Source of the DNA: Megachile rotundata
Lineage: Eukaryota > Arthropoda > Insecta > Hymenoptera > Megachilidae
Length of the DNA: 64,000 nucleotides
Direction: 5' to 3'
Assembly: GCF_050947335.1 (NCBI RefSeq)
Contig: NC_134995.1
Span: 11,446,501-11,510,500, forward strand
In this document: piece after piece, positions 52,735 to 64,000 of the stretch
Layout of the letters: each line of letters starts with the position of its first letter
Position numbering within the stretch: position 1 is the first letter of the stretch
Program-made: the position numbers and the translations under genes
Notes under the pieces: generated by a model
What the model was told of the DNA's origin: nothing
What the model saw: only the letters and a program-made list of their open reading frames with translations
Database searches by the model: none

Positions 52735-52920
52735 ACGTTCGAAATTCCCGCCAATTCCGCGCGCGGTTTCCCTCCTCCTTTTCCGGGGATACGGCATTGA
52801 TCTGGCGGTGGCGTCACTGACACACCCGCCAGCCAGCCAATAGGACTGTTTTATGAATGAATGGTATAGTTACATGTACGACGCACACGGCACATCTCGA
52901 GCACGCTACAGGAAGAACGT
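52735..52920. promoter_or_regulatory. GC-rich patch, candidate hexokinase promoter
   Basis: Contains TTCCGCGCGCGG (E2F-like), GGTGGCGTCACTGACAC and AGCCAGCCAATAGGAC (CCAAT context), all unusual for the surrounding AT-rich sequence. It lies 2.6 kb upstream of the first common hexokinase exon. No first exon with a matching donor was seen next to it. Confidence 0.3.
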
Positions 52921-54596
52921 TCAAAGGCCAATGCACAGTGATTCGTGCAAAATGCACGCGGTGTAATGCCCAGACGAGTCCAAACGATCGTTTACTCGTT
53001 CGTTGCGTTTATGCAACACTCGAATGCAAATGAGACATTGAAAAGCACGTTATGAGTATTCATAACCTCTCTCATAGATATGTACCTCTCTCCGATTTAC
53101 AAAGGTCTACGATCGTTCCACTATACGTAAATAACCTCTATTGACGTAAAGAGGAGACGAGATTTTAAAACCGTACGAAACCCGTGACGGGTTCGTGTCT
53201 CATCTCACGTTGCGCATCGACCACGTTCCGGTGTTTATTTTTAGACGCATGTTACGCGTCGCATAGTCAAGGTGTCAAGGACACGGCGGAAACATTTCTC
53301 CAAAGCTCGACGACCTCGTTCGCGAGCACGAGAGGTATTTCGTCGATCAGCGATCGAAAAAAATCGAAACCGCGACACGTGCATCGATGCAACACGTTGC
53401 ACCAGCCATAAGTTTGAATATCGAACGTCCTTCCGCGTCGGTGTTCACGTTGTTCGACGAATTTACCGAATCGAAACGATCACGTGAAATTCGGTTTGCT
53501 AACCGGTTGCTCGCGATTCGATATATCGTTGCGTACGAGCGGAATCGATCGATTATCGAGCGCGTTCTACAAATGTTATTCAGGTAATGCTGGAGCCTCG
53601 TTGTTCAGCCGTGAAATATTTAATGGGTTATCACGGTACACTTGCATCGAGAATCATGCATTTATCGATCCTGACCGGTGCACGTTGACACCAGCGTGCT
53701 ACTTTTCCTCTGTTTCATCCACAATCGATAAAAAAACCCGTTTTGTCACTTTACAGATACATCGACCGACTTACGGTCGTTACCTGCCGTGAGACTCCAT
53801 TAAATTCGGCAAATATTTTGCGAGGGTATTAACGCGCCATTTATCGCGAGATAATCGCGTGCACACGTCAAGTGTTATCACTCAGCGTTCGAGTACGTTT
53901 CAGATTATAGACCGCAGACACGTCATGGTATTTTTTATTCACAATTAAATCAGTTTTCGAGTAATTGTTGCGCAAACGTATCGCACGAGCCGGTATTATA
54001 ATGACGCAGAAGTGAATCGAAGGAAAAGCTTAAGAAAACGTCTTCCGTGGATTCTAATTCGGGTCCACTTCCGTCACAGATACTCGTCAGAGGTAGAAGA
54101 GGCAAAGGTTAAAAAAATGTCCGTCTCGAACGCGGAAAACCGGCCACACGTTACTTCCACGTCAAGCGATCTCACCTCCTGTTTAATCATGTCACTAGAG
54201 GATAATGTCGACGTTTTCATTGCCCTGCCTTCGTTGTTACACCCCGAACCACGGCCTTCTGGAAGCTTCGTGTTTGACGCGTTTTCGGTACACCTTCCCG
54301 TCGAGAAATCGAGACGATTCGAGGAATCGTCACAAGGAATCCGGTTCTCTTCTCTGAGCCTCGAAAACGCACAAGTTTTTGCACGCGCGTGACAAGCGAC
54401 TTTGTTACCGTTCGAACAGTCACGGTACTATTCGTTGTTCACGAGCGTGTCTCACGAGTTTTATATCGCGACTACTCGCTCCGTATCCGTACCACGGAGG
54501 CTCCTGTTCCACGCGCCTACCTCTACACTTCCATGGACGAACGTGCTGGACAAATGGTGGGGCGAAAAGAGGCCATGGAGGAGACGCGCGACTCAC

Positions 54597-54608
54597 TGAC
54601 GGATTCAT
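54597..54608 (-). CDS. Candidate short first coding exon (MNPS) for hexokinase
   Basis: A minus-strand ATG at 54608 starts MNPS and meets a consensus donor TCA|GTGAGTCGC after 12 nt, in phase 0. It would give a hexokinase beginning MNPS-IRDVCKDLILSDD. Very short first coding exons of this kind are known in insect metabolic genes, but a 12-nt match is weak evidence by itself. It is listed because it is the only near-perfect GTGAGT donor noticed with a nearby ATG in the middle of this 12-kb interval. Confidence 0.25.
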
Positions 54609-57600
54609 GTGGATCCCCCTTGGGCCACTTTTTTTTATTTTTTCACTCTTATCTTTCATTATCTGTTTCTCTAATTCTGTTGTGTAACTATTTGCACTGG
54701 TTTAGAATTCTACTGTTAATACACCCTCCACTATTTCACTACTACTATTTTACTATTCCACTACGTTACTATTTCACAGTATATTTTTAGTATTAATCCT
54801 TGAAATAAGATTGATGAAGGTTTAGAGACTTAATGAATGATATTAAGAAACCCGTTATGTATAACTATGTAAAATTCAAGCAGGCAGATTTATACTTTTA
54901 ACTTCTTTTTCCTCAGGTACAGAACTGCCCCAAGAACTCCAACACTCAATCTTTTTATTTGCACCGAAGTTATAGCATATCCCATTATACCGTGAATGAC
55001 TATTCAAACCTGTTTGAACAGTTGTCGATAATTCGATTTCATTGTTCGCTCATTTTGACGTTTATTCGAATGTAAACAGCGTTATGCGTATCGCGCGATA
55101 TCGCGCTTTTTCTTCCCTGGAAATGATAAATGGTATTTTGCTTTTCGTGTGAACCGAGATTTCTTTTGCCATTGTATCGATAAAAAAGTCAGGCGATATC
55201 GATTCATTTCGTAGGCTTATCGATCGATAAAATTTAAGTCGAAATATTTGTACGTATACTAAAGATTAGAATTTGAAGTAAAGTTTTAGAGTTTGAACGT
55301 TTGAAGGATTGAAACTTTTCAGAGTTAACTAAGTTCATTAAAAACTTTTCTGGGTAAAATGGAATGGATTTAGTGCGGGGAGTCGTGGTGCTTGCGACGG
55401 CCCTGGTTTTCGAGCGCGGAGTGGTGGGGATGAGCGAGCAGTGGCGGGAATAAGTAGGAAGTAGTGGGGATGAGGGGTAACTTCCCTACACACACACTCC
55501 GTTATGACCGAAAGATTATCGGTGAATGTGCCGTGCGCGGGATGGAGGCTCGTCTCCTCAAGGGTAAAAAGGTCACTCGTTTCCTCGTCCGCGAATTCGA
55601 GGAAATTGCATCACGAATCTGATGCATCCCTGTTACGCTCTTACGCTTCTATTCGCGTACATAATACTTGAGTTGCTATATAAAAGTCTTTTTTATATCA
55701 CGCGCTAATTCAGAGTCTATAGTCTTTTCTATCGTTTTAATTTTTCAATCGATTTCACGCCGTTTCTATCTTTTTATCTAGATCAAATAACGCCGACGAA
55801 TTTAATGGCGCCGTAAAACGATTATGGGATAAATTCTTCGTGACGAAGTTAAATATTTATTACACTCGTAGCGGCACTCGAATTTATCAGTTCATCGAAT
55901 ATATTGCACTTTAATCCGTATCGTTTACATGGACATATTGTCACGTAACACATATTTTTATATGATTTTTCTATAATAAAAGAATTTATCGTTCTCCTTA
56001 ATAAGATCAAAAAGACGAAAGGTTAATAAACGGTGTATGACATAATATAATATGTGCTTTTGTTTAGTCTTCAGCGTTTGAACTGTATCATTCTAAGGTC
56101 AGTACGCTAGCAGTTTGATAAGACATTGACACTACATTTATAATGAATCGACGGGCAGAGAACCAGTCAAGTAATTGCAATAAACTAACGTTTCTATCAG
56201 TAGTTGCACCTTTATTCGTTTCTTGTACCATTTGGAGACTCGAGTATCAGACAGAGTCTATTCTCTATGAATTTTCTCCATTCTAATCGTTTTTCAAACT
56301 ACATAGTTGATTTCTGCATAGTTGCTCCACATGTGTCATCCATGTGACGACGCAGTTCCTTGGTCATTCTATTTATTCCTTACCCCACTATATGATGTTA
56401 ACGTCAGCTCGTTAATAAACAAAAAAACGGAAGACTACAGAAATTAGTTCTCTTGTACAAAGAGTTTATGAATAATTCCATAATTCAAATAAGAGTTTTT
56501 GTAAGAGGAAGCTTTGTCTTAATTCGAAGGTAACTTGATCATAAGTCTATTACAAACTTCTGAAACTACAGAATTTTGGGAAGATAATGCATTACAAATG
56601 TATCGTGCAAAATGTGGCACGATGGCAAATATGGTTAAAATAATCTTCGAAAGTCCCATGAAAGTTTTGGGATTCCTAGTTTAGGGAGAGTGTAGATAAA
56701 AGTTGTGGATTCGGGGAGAATCTCAACTTCATGGTCGACCTCAGTGTTATCTAGTCATGTTCAGAGTAATAAATTCCTAGGACATTTTCATTCTACACTT
56801 CCTGACAACATTGCGTTTTGCTTATCCTCCAGAGATTATTGTTTCTACGATGCACGCGATACAATTTCCGCCTATTGTGTCCTTCCTTGAATGGCTCACT
56901 GTTCTCTCGTTACTATCACGATACCGAACACGAAAGTACGCAATTTCTGATCGATCATCCGAGTAGGCCATCCTGTGATCGATAAGGCATTATAAAACTC
57001 GAGTTCCATAAGAAACGATAATTATTCAACAAACTTTTTAACATGGACTTCTTGAAGATTCGAATACGAGCAAAAAATTCTGAGGGTTCTAGTTTTAAAA
57101 TTATCCATGATAGACTTGCAGTAGACTCTCGTTATATTGCCTCTTTTAGTTCTCTTTTAACATAATATGATTTTGAATTGCAAAGCAGTAACTTCGTTTA
57201 CGTCGACGTATTTGACGTTACATTGTTAATTAAGCTATTCGCAATTATTAAAATACGAACTTATCGAGTGCAAATTCCTTTTTTGTTAATAATTTACATA
57301 AACACGGTGCTGGAGCCGCTTAGCACGGTGCAATAGGACTCGCTTCAGATTAGATTAAACGTTCATTCTTAAATTTCATTCTCTTGATTCATGACAAACC
57401 TTTGTACTTTGTTTATTTTTTATCCTGTACGCTACTGAATTCCAAAACGTTCTCTCAGCTAATATACACATTTGATAATTTATAAAACGTTTTGTTTATA
57501 AAACGAATTTGTGATTTATAGGAAGAGTGTAGAAATTCTGGAGACTTAAAGGTTTGAGTAGTCTAAGAATTGTGGATGTACAAACAACGGGAATTTAAAG

Positions 57601-58120
57601 ATCTAAAAACGCAGATATTGATAGACCTGCAAAGATAAAAATATGCTCGCTGCATAAGTGACATAAATTGTGTTGACAATTTCCTAAACGACCCACTTCA
57701 CTGCTTCTCGATTTTAAGTCTTCGGATTCACCAACAGATAACCGTGTACCATTATCTCTTCAGCGCCAAAAGTGTCATCTCTATTACAATACCATTTCGC
57801 AATATTGAAGACGCAAATCGATAAAATAAGTACACACTTTTTCTTCGAACCTTTGCTGTCTAAAATAGTTATAATTATTGTTCAGGATCGTTTCTCATTT
57901 TAATTACCATCACGAAGATAACAAATTAAGCAAACCATAATTAATTTGATAACCCAATTTCAACGTCGTAATCTCGAACATAGTCGATCAGTATAGTCGT
58001 GCGCTAATTATGAGCGGATAAAAAATGATGCAACGACGAATAACTTTCGAGGAAGAAACGAAAGTCGTCATGAACCGCGATTGGCCGATCGCGAGGGCTC
58101 GAGCGGTCGATCCCTCTCGC

Positions 58121-58128
58121 TGACGTCA
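58121..58128. promoter_or_regulatory. CRE-like palindrome near a CCAAT box
   Basis: A perfect TGACGTCA at 58121-58128 lies about 40 bp from an inverted CCAAT (ATTGG near 58080-58085), in a locally GC-rich patch of an otherwise AT-rich 12-kb interval. This combination suggests a promoter or enhancer, possibly for a hexokinase isoform. Confidence 0.35.
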
Positions 58129-59354
58129 TCGGCTTCTTCTGTGAACGAAAGATCGATCTTTCACTGAGGATACGCACTTTCGCAATGAACGCAGACACGA
58201 CTGATTTTAGGCCGGAGGGTTTATTGATTTTTAGCGGAGAAGGGACTGCTCAGGTGAGAATCCTGTTCTTGAAATTTCGAGGTCAAAGGTAAAACAAAAT
58301 ATGAGAGCTGCGAGAGATTAGATCTGCATTCTGAAGGTTTGAGGAAAATTCGGGATGGACCGATACAATTTTTATATAATTTTAAGTTATAGTTAAAAGA
58401 ATATTTTTTGAAGAGTATTAAGACTATTTTATAAAACACTGGGATTTAGTAGATTAAGTTATCAATTTACGATCATCAGCAATGATTGTAAGGTTTGACC
58501 CTATTTCGTAATCTTTCGCAAAAATTCCTTTCATTCGATGAAGGAATTAAAACTAATACTTTCCTCTCGTACTTATTAACCGTTCATTCAATATAACGAT
58601 AAAGATAATTCCGATAACGCGAATGATAAGGGCCCTTGTCTTTCGTCGAAATCTGCACGTTTCTCTTGATAAACATTCTTTACAAACGCGAAGTCGTTTA
58701 ATAGTAAACTTTGCATCATTATAAAATTATTTGTGTCATTCTATGTGGAATATCGATATACTTTGTGATATTCAAGCTTTTTAAAAAATAACAGTACATA
58801 ATCGTTTGCTCGTGCAATTACGAAAATTTAGCATTTCTCTTGTAATACGAATGAGCCTGCTAGGAATTCGTCCATTTCAACGTCTACCTACGGATTTCAT
58901 CAGCACGGAACGATCGGAACGTGTATGGCGTCACGTTTTTACTAATACCAATTTACTGTAGCATTCACCCACCTCAATTTGAACATTGAAACCATTAAAA
59001 CCGATCAAATTTTCTTTCTTTAATGCAGTTTTATTTTCCTCCACATTTTGTGCACGAATGAGTTTCGTGAATGATGAAATTTTCCATGCGGTTTGAAGGA
59101 CAAAGAGGCTTTTTGATTGAAAGTGTACTATTTTTTTGTGGAATAGTTTTGAAGGGATCGATAGAGACAATAAGATGAATGAAGCGAGGTCGAGGATCTG
59201 GACGAATTTCAGCCACAGCCTTGGCTCGAATGAGCACATACGTGTTTCGGCTCACGTAACGAATTCCTTGAGATCGTACAGGTAGCTCTTGCTGTTTGAA
59301 CACTGATCCTCGAAACGAAGGTTTCGGATGTGTTTTGGTCTTGGTGAAAGGCGA

Positions 59355-59810
59355 AATTAAAATATGAAATATTACTGTGTAGTCATGGTTTTTTATTTTT
59401 CATGTTTTAGGAAGTGAGAAGCTAATATAGAAATTTGAGGATGTGGAAATTGGGGATGTAAGAACTTTACAGAATAGAAATCTGCAGAAAAATCTAATAC
59501 GGTACAAAAATATAGTAATTTGACAGTGTAGAATTTCGGAAGTTACAAATCTCGCAATATAAGAATTCAGAAATAAAAAATTAAAATATGAAATATTACT
59601 GTGTAGTCATATTTTTCTATTTTTCATCTTTTAGGAAGTTTGAGGTGTCAGAAGCTAATATAGAAATTTGAAGATGTGGAAAATGGGGATGTAAGAACTT
59701 TACAGAATAGAAATCTGCAGAAAAATCTAATACGGTACAAAAATATAGTAATTTGACAATGTAGAATTTCAAAAGTTACAAATCTCGCAATATAATTTAG
59801 AAATAAAAAA
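59355..59810. repeat. Tandem duplication, 224-bp unit, two copies
   Basis: Copies start AATTAAAATATGAAATATTA at 59355 and 59579 and end AATCTCGCAATATAA and following. They are very similar and lie in the long interval upstream of hexokinase. Confidence 0.9.
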
Positions 59811-61133
59811 TTTGAAGATACAGGATTTGAAAATGTGCGAATTCAGAGATATGTGCATAGATCTTGGAATCTAATATAGAAATAAGGCTAAAAATTGACT
59901 GCAAGTATATAAAATAAAAGTACTTCGATAACTTTAAATCCTGTTTCACAAATTTTATGAATGATATCTTAATGAAATCAAAAATATCGATACCATTTAT
60001 CCTCTGACAAGAAGATAAAATCTTGTACCAATGTGAAAAATAAAATAGCGATATATTCATACGATAATTCGTCGTTCATCAATCAAATGTCAAAGCGATA
60101 AATAAAAATAGTTACATAATTAATTTTTTGGAAGCAACACTCCAAAATAATCCCTCAGCGATAATTTTCGAATATATAACAAAAGATCGCTAATAATTTG
60201 TCTTGACATTTGTAAGCGTCGAAAACAGATTGCATAATTTCGAGAGGACAAAAATTGTTCAGGAAATTGCATCTAAAACGAGAAGAATAATGATGAACAG
60301 CGTACTGTTCATAAATTATGTCGTAAATTAGAGATGCCATTCTATCCTATCTCTCATTTCCTTGTACATAACCAGTTCTATCGGTGACATCTGAAACAAC
60401 CAGATATTTTCTCAAGTTTACAGATACTTCATGAAGAACACCGAGTACATTACAATATATTACAATGATACCAAATATTTCAATTTTTTAACCGATGAAT
60501 TATAATCTAAAGCTGGATTTCTTCAGTTATCAGTTACATTATCGATAAGAGGTGAAACGATAAGATTCTTAAAAATCAGGAAATTAAACGCTTATTTTTA
60601 TGAAAAGTAAATGGTAAAAACTTCCTTGAGATTACTATTGAAATCTAGAGATGTAGGGACTTAGAAATAGGGACTCCAGTCGAAGTCTGGAGATATCGAG
60701 ATTTGTATATCGTAGTCTATATCGAGATACAGGGATACCTTCATCCAGAGATATTAGGTAATCAAATCTAGGTGTATTGGAATTTTGAAGTAATAGAATT
60801 TATCTGAGAATATTGTACTTAGGAGTACAGATATCTGGAGTTGTAAGAATCACTTGACAGAGGATAGGATCCCTCAAGTTTAGGCATATTGACATATAGT
60901 TCATCTGAGAATACTGAAGATAGGAGTATAGATATCTGGAGTTGTCAGCATCTATTAATAGAGGGTATTTATGGAATCTCCTTGCGGAAAGGAACAGAAA
61001 AGGAATCTAATGCTACACTCTAACAGTGTCACTTTAGAACAATTAATTCGTTAGCAATCTATTGCAACGAGGGGTGGACACTATCCTTTGTCAGTGGAGC
61101 AAAAGTCATCTGCTATTGTATTACACATTCCCT

Positions 61134-61384
61134 TTAACCCCTTGTCTTACAATATCGTCTTCCACACGTGACGCACGTAATTCTTGAAATGCGACGAATC
61201 TGGCTCATATTTTCACCACGATTCAATTTCGCATTGAATTTCAATTTCTACCCCTCCACCAATAATCGCCATATAGAAAATGTCCCTAACATTTGAACAT
61301 TCTCTGTCTGTCTTAATGTTACAACAATAATTAAGTCGCCCTGTCTGACGCACTCGCTGAGAAAATCATAAGTTAAGGGGTTAA
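61134..61384. mobile_element. TTAA MITE family C, copy 6
   Basis: From TTAACCCCTTGTCTTAC to AAGTTAAGGGGTTAA, with ACACGTGACGCACG and GTCTTAATGTTACAACAAT inside. It lies in the long interval upstream of hexokinase. Confidence 0.65.
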
Positions 61385-62673
61385 TGTCTTCTATAGTATT
61401 TACTCAATTTGGAAGTCAGTTCTAACACGTTGCTACGTCAGTCCCAGAGGACAGTGGACTTTTCGTGCAATCCACATTGTTGCCTCCTATGTCTCTTTTT
61501 ATATTTCATCAACCTAACCGTTATATTTCATATCCATTAACTGCATCATGGCTCCAATAATGAGTCCAAGATGAGAATGATGAGTTCTTTTGGTGAGACG
61601 AAAAGAAATATAATTAGAAACAAAGTACCCATCTTCCCCAACCGAATACTCGAAAGGGTAGCAAAATCGGTGTCGTGCTCAACGCGTCAAGAAGGTTAAT
61701 ATACTGCATTAAAGTCAATCACAGCCAACTGCCATCTATTCAGCTCGCAACTATACTCGCTGCATCACGTGCAATGTGAACGCAGTAATGTATGCAGCGA
61801 TTCGTCGATCACGCGGTTCCATCGCACGGGTAACATGTTCAGCTTAATCGGTACGTTGCCATTCGATATACGATACGTGCAATTGCCCGATGTTTGACTT
61901 CTCGCAACGAGGGTCAAGTTAAGCTGTCAACCGCTCATTCGATGTCAGATAATTAGGGTAACTTTCTAGAAAGTTTTCTAGATGAGTTTCAAAAATAAAT
62001 CGTTCAATCCAGTATTTCACTAGTGTGTGTATTGATAAATCAGGGAACTATCATATTAATATAATTTTTCTTGACAATTAGTCATTCAACAAAATTCAAA
62101 GTTGTAAAAAATAAAATTGGATAGGTAATAATGGAGTTACTGTTTCAAAAATGAATGTTCGTCGTACTATCGCATAATTTCTAAACTGATGTACATGACA
62201 CAAACTGTTATCTTCGCGACGCGGATAATTAACATCGTACAAGGAAGTCTCGTTTTAACGATAATGAGAACTTTGTGCGAATATTTTCTATACTCTTTTT
62301 TCTTCCAAGTCTTTTATAACATCCTTTCAAACATTATGTAAGCTTTGGAAATATATAAAAATTGTTATACTCCAAGTCAGATACTGGTTATTTTAAGTCT
62401 CGCATGTTCTGTTATCATCGAAAACATAAACCATTCATATAACGAATTGCTTGTTTCTATTAACTACCAAGCTTTCAAAGGCATTACGCTTTCAAAAGCT
62501 ATTAAGCTACAAATTTCCTTCTCTGAACGAAATATGCAAGAATCATCGATCATGTTTCCTTCAAAATTAATTTCCATAAATTGTGCATAGTTTTTGTGTC
62601 TCTAATGCGATAGCTTGTAAATGCTACATGTAAGAACTAGTTTCACTGCTGACAGTTTTACGAGTGGATTTAC

Positions 62674-62748
62674 TTGCGGATCGTGCGTCAACTCTTCCTC
62701 GGATTCCTCCCCCGATAAACACGAAGAATTTTCGTCCGTGGAATCCAT
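62674..62748 (-). CDS. Candidate alternative first coding exon, acidic N-terminus
   Basis: The sequence from ATG at 62748 reads MDSTDENSSCLSGEESEEEL then THDPQ, and stops at a possible donor CAA|GTAAAT in phase 0. The start has a good context (GAAATGG), and an in-frame TGA lies seven codons upstream, so it is a true 5' end rather than an internal slice. Phase and strand allow joining to the hexokinase common exon at 50107, giving a 465-aa enzyme. The highly acidic composition is non-random. The donor is weak, and if unspliced the frame ends after 48 codons. Confidence 0.38.
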
Positions 62749-63069
62749 TTCAAGAAATGATAATTGTCACTGCTTGAAATTTGTACAGAAAAACAAATAA
62801 AGAAGACGTTCAGATATTCCCGTGAAGTTGATTGAATATTCCATTTACAATGTGGTAAATGAACGATGGAATATCCATTTTTTTATCAAATTTTTTGGAC
62901 TAACACTAATTCATATAAACTTGAAGCGTTTTTTAATAGCGATGATCCACAGTAAAAGTGAAATTGTTAAATAAAAAAATACCTGACACTAATAATTACA
63001 AGAGCAGTAATGTGAGAAGAGTTAGCGAACGTTCGATACAAAGCAAGAAGCTGCCATATAAAATTCAAA

Positions 63070-63306
63070 TTACTTAATTGCCTTTTTAGGGACGATTGGC
63101 ACACACATCTCGTCCTCGTTATTTTTCTTGCAACATGGCCTGCGAACGACTAGCGTGAGCGGCTGAAAAGTTCACAGCAAAATTAACATTTTCTCGATCT
63201 CGGTCGTGTCGCTTCGCGATTTACCAGATTCTCCCCTGGAGCGTAGTTGTGCTCCATGTTTTCACCGGAGCGTTGTTTCCCGAGGTGTTTGACGTTTTCG
63301 AAAACT
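63070..63306 (-). CDS. Two small exons of unrecognised minus-strand gene or isoform
   Basis: Exon 63306-63225 (acceptor ACTTCAG, donor CTG|GTAAAT) and exon 63162-63070 (acceptor CTTTTCAG, stop TAA) join in frame. They read VFENVKHLGKQRSGENMEHN, YAPGENL, then PLTLVVRRPCCKKNNEDEMC and VPIVPKKAIK-stop. The upstream phase does not fit the exon ending at 63836. Translation might instead start at the internal ATG (MEHNYAPGENL, 41 aa), or the true upstream exon lies outside the window. The product is not recognised; the cysteine pair after a basic stretch resembles a lipidation-prone tail, which is only a guess. The splice signals are good and one frame stays open through both exons, but the stretch is short. 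Confidence 0.3.
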
Positions 63307-63835
63307 CTGAAGTACGATACGAAAATTATTTAGAGTCGATAATATCGAAATCGATAATATTGAAAAATCAAGCAGATTTGTGTCGATTCAATTTTCAAGT
63401 CCGATTCCCAATTTAGAAGTATAGTATTTAAATATTTTCAGACTTTTTAAATAACAGGTTACTCAACGATCTAATTAGTAATATCGATCCAGTTTTCGAT
63501 ATAGAATCGCGCAGCAACATTCTGCCAGATTGAATTTGTTTAAATAAAGTAGTCGACATGTGTATTAAAGTTTCAAGGTTCACCGCACTTCTTCGCGCGA
63601 CGTGTTGGCACGATTCGTAACTTTCAGTGCATCGTTGAACAAATCCTAAACTACGATGTTACATTGTTGCACGCGCAACAATGGTTCATTAAGGTCGCCC
63701 AACGAAGTCTATATTCGTTGACGAGTACGCAACTTTCCCATTCAAAAGAAAACTGCATGTCGAACGCAAAAACAGAAAATAGTTTCGAACGACGATAAAA
63801 GATGTCCTCGATCGTTGCTAGAACGAAAAGATTAC

Positions 63836-64000
63836 CTGAGCGGACACAGTGGCTGACGCAGAATCATCCTCGACCTGTAGCACTCTCGATCGAGAGGACT
63901 TCTTTCCGTAGCACTTGCACATCCTACTGAACAGCGACCTGTTTTTCGTTTTCATCTTTCTGGTCGTATCCCGTTGATCCTTGCGTCGCAACGTGCTCAA
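63836..64000 (-). CDS. Candidate first coding exon of a hexokinase isoform (open at window edge)
   Basis: The minus-strand frame is open from the right edge to the donor GCTCAG|GTAATC at 63836, in phase 0. It can therefore join the hexokinase common exon at 50107 (IRDVCKDL). From the first internal methionine it encodes MKTKNRSLFSRMCKCYGKKS, then SRSRVLQVEDDSASATVSAQ: a basic, cysteine-containing stretch followed by an acidic serine linker. This would give a 480-aa hexokinase with a 40-aa extension. Whether translation starts here or beyond the edge cannot be seen. It could instead belong to a neighbouring gene to the right. Confidence 0.5.

Larger units (their letters stand above)
50108..63069 (-). 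other. Long first-intron interval of hexokinase
   Basis: 13 kb without recognised genes. It contains the candidate short first exons, the GC-rich patch at 52.7 kb, the CRE-like site, the 224-bp duplication and one family C MITE. 50.2-52.3, 55-58 and 60.1-61.1 kb appear featureless apart from worn GAGATATCGAGAT-like repeats at 60.65-60.96 kb. Confidence 0.6.

Noticed and set aside
1..64000. tRNA genes, rRNA, CRISPR arrays, bacterial or viral genes
   Set aside because: No B-box plus cloverleaf, no repeat-spacer pattern and no prokaryotic gene organisation were seen on either strand by eye.

Overview
This is a 64 kb piece of an AT-rich insect nuclear genome. The genes have short spliced exons with GT-AG introns. 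TTAGGTTAGG-type words, the ancestral insect telomere motif, recur as short interstitial runs. The gene set and repeat style suggest a hymenopteran, most likely a bee; that placement is inference from pattern and recall, not a database result. No bacterial, viral or CRISPR features were seen.

Layout. All four recognisable genes lie on the minus strand. (1) 24.95-32.71 kb: the first three coding exons of an Mxd/MXI1-type Max-dimerisation repressor (Sin3-interacting helix, conserved linker, start of the basic region). The rest of its bHLH-zipper was not found and should lie beyond the left edge, so 1-24.95 kb is probably one long intron. That intron carries two minisatellites and many small TTAA-flanked transposable elements. 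(2) 37.28-38.92 kb: DALRD3, five coding exons, 448 aa, an arginyl-tRNA-synthetase-like DALR-domain protein. (3) 39.34-43.64 kb (alternative first exon at 45.0 kb): an FHIP2/FAM160B-type FTS-Hook-interacting protein, six coding exons, 835 aa. (4) 47.22-50.11 kb: the common coding part of a single-domain hexokinase (440 aa plus a variable N-terminus). Candidate alternative first exons lie up to 14 kb upstream, to the right edge of the window, and there is a candidate alternative acidic C-terminal exon at 46.7 kb.

The genes share no pathway: a transcriptional repressor of the Myc/Max network, a tRNA-modification cofactor, a dynein-adaptor subunit and a glycolytic enzyme. DALRD3 and FHIP2 are packed head to tail with only 425 bp between stop and start codons. 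Between 32.7 and 37.3 kb there is GC-richer sequence, probably the Mxd 5' region, and one weak plus-strand two-exon candidate gene.

The most distinctive non-genic content is a set of TTAA-bounded miniature elements (at least five terminal-repeat families). One pair of related elements shows filled and empty versions of the same TTAA site. There is also a 16-bp EcoRI-site minisatellite and a 15-bp minisatellite that keeps long reading frames open by arithmetic alone. I found no convincing new biological system. The best leads are the hexokinase alternative ends and the TTAA element set.
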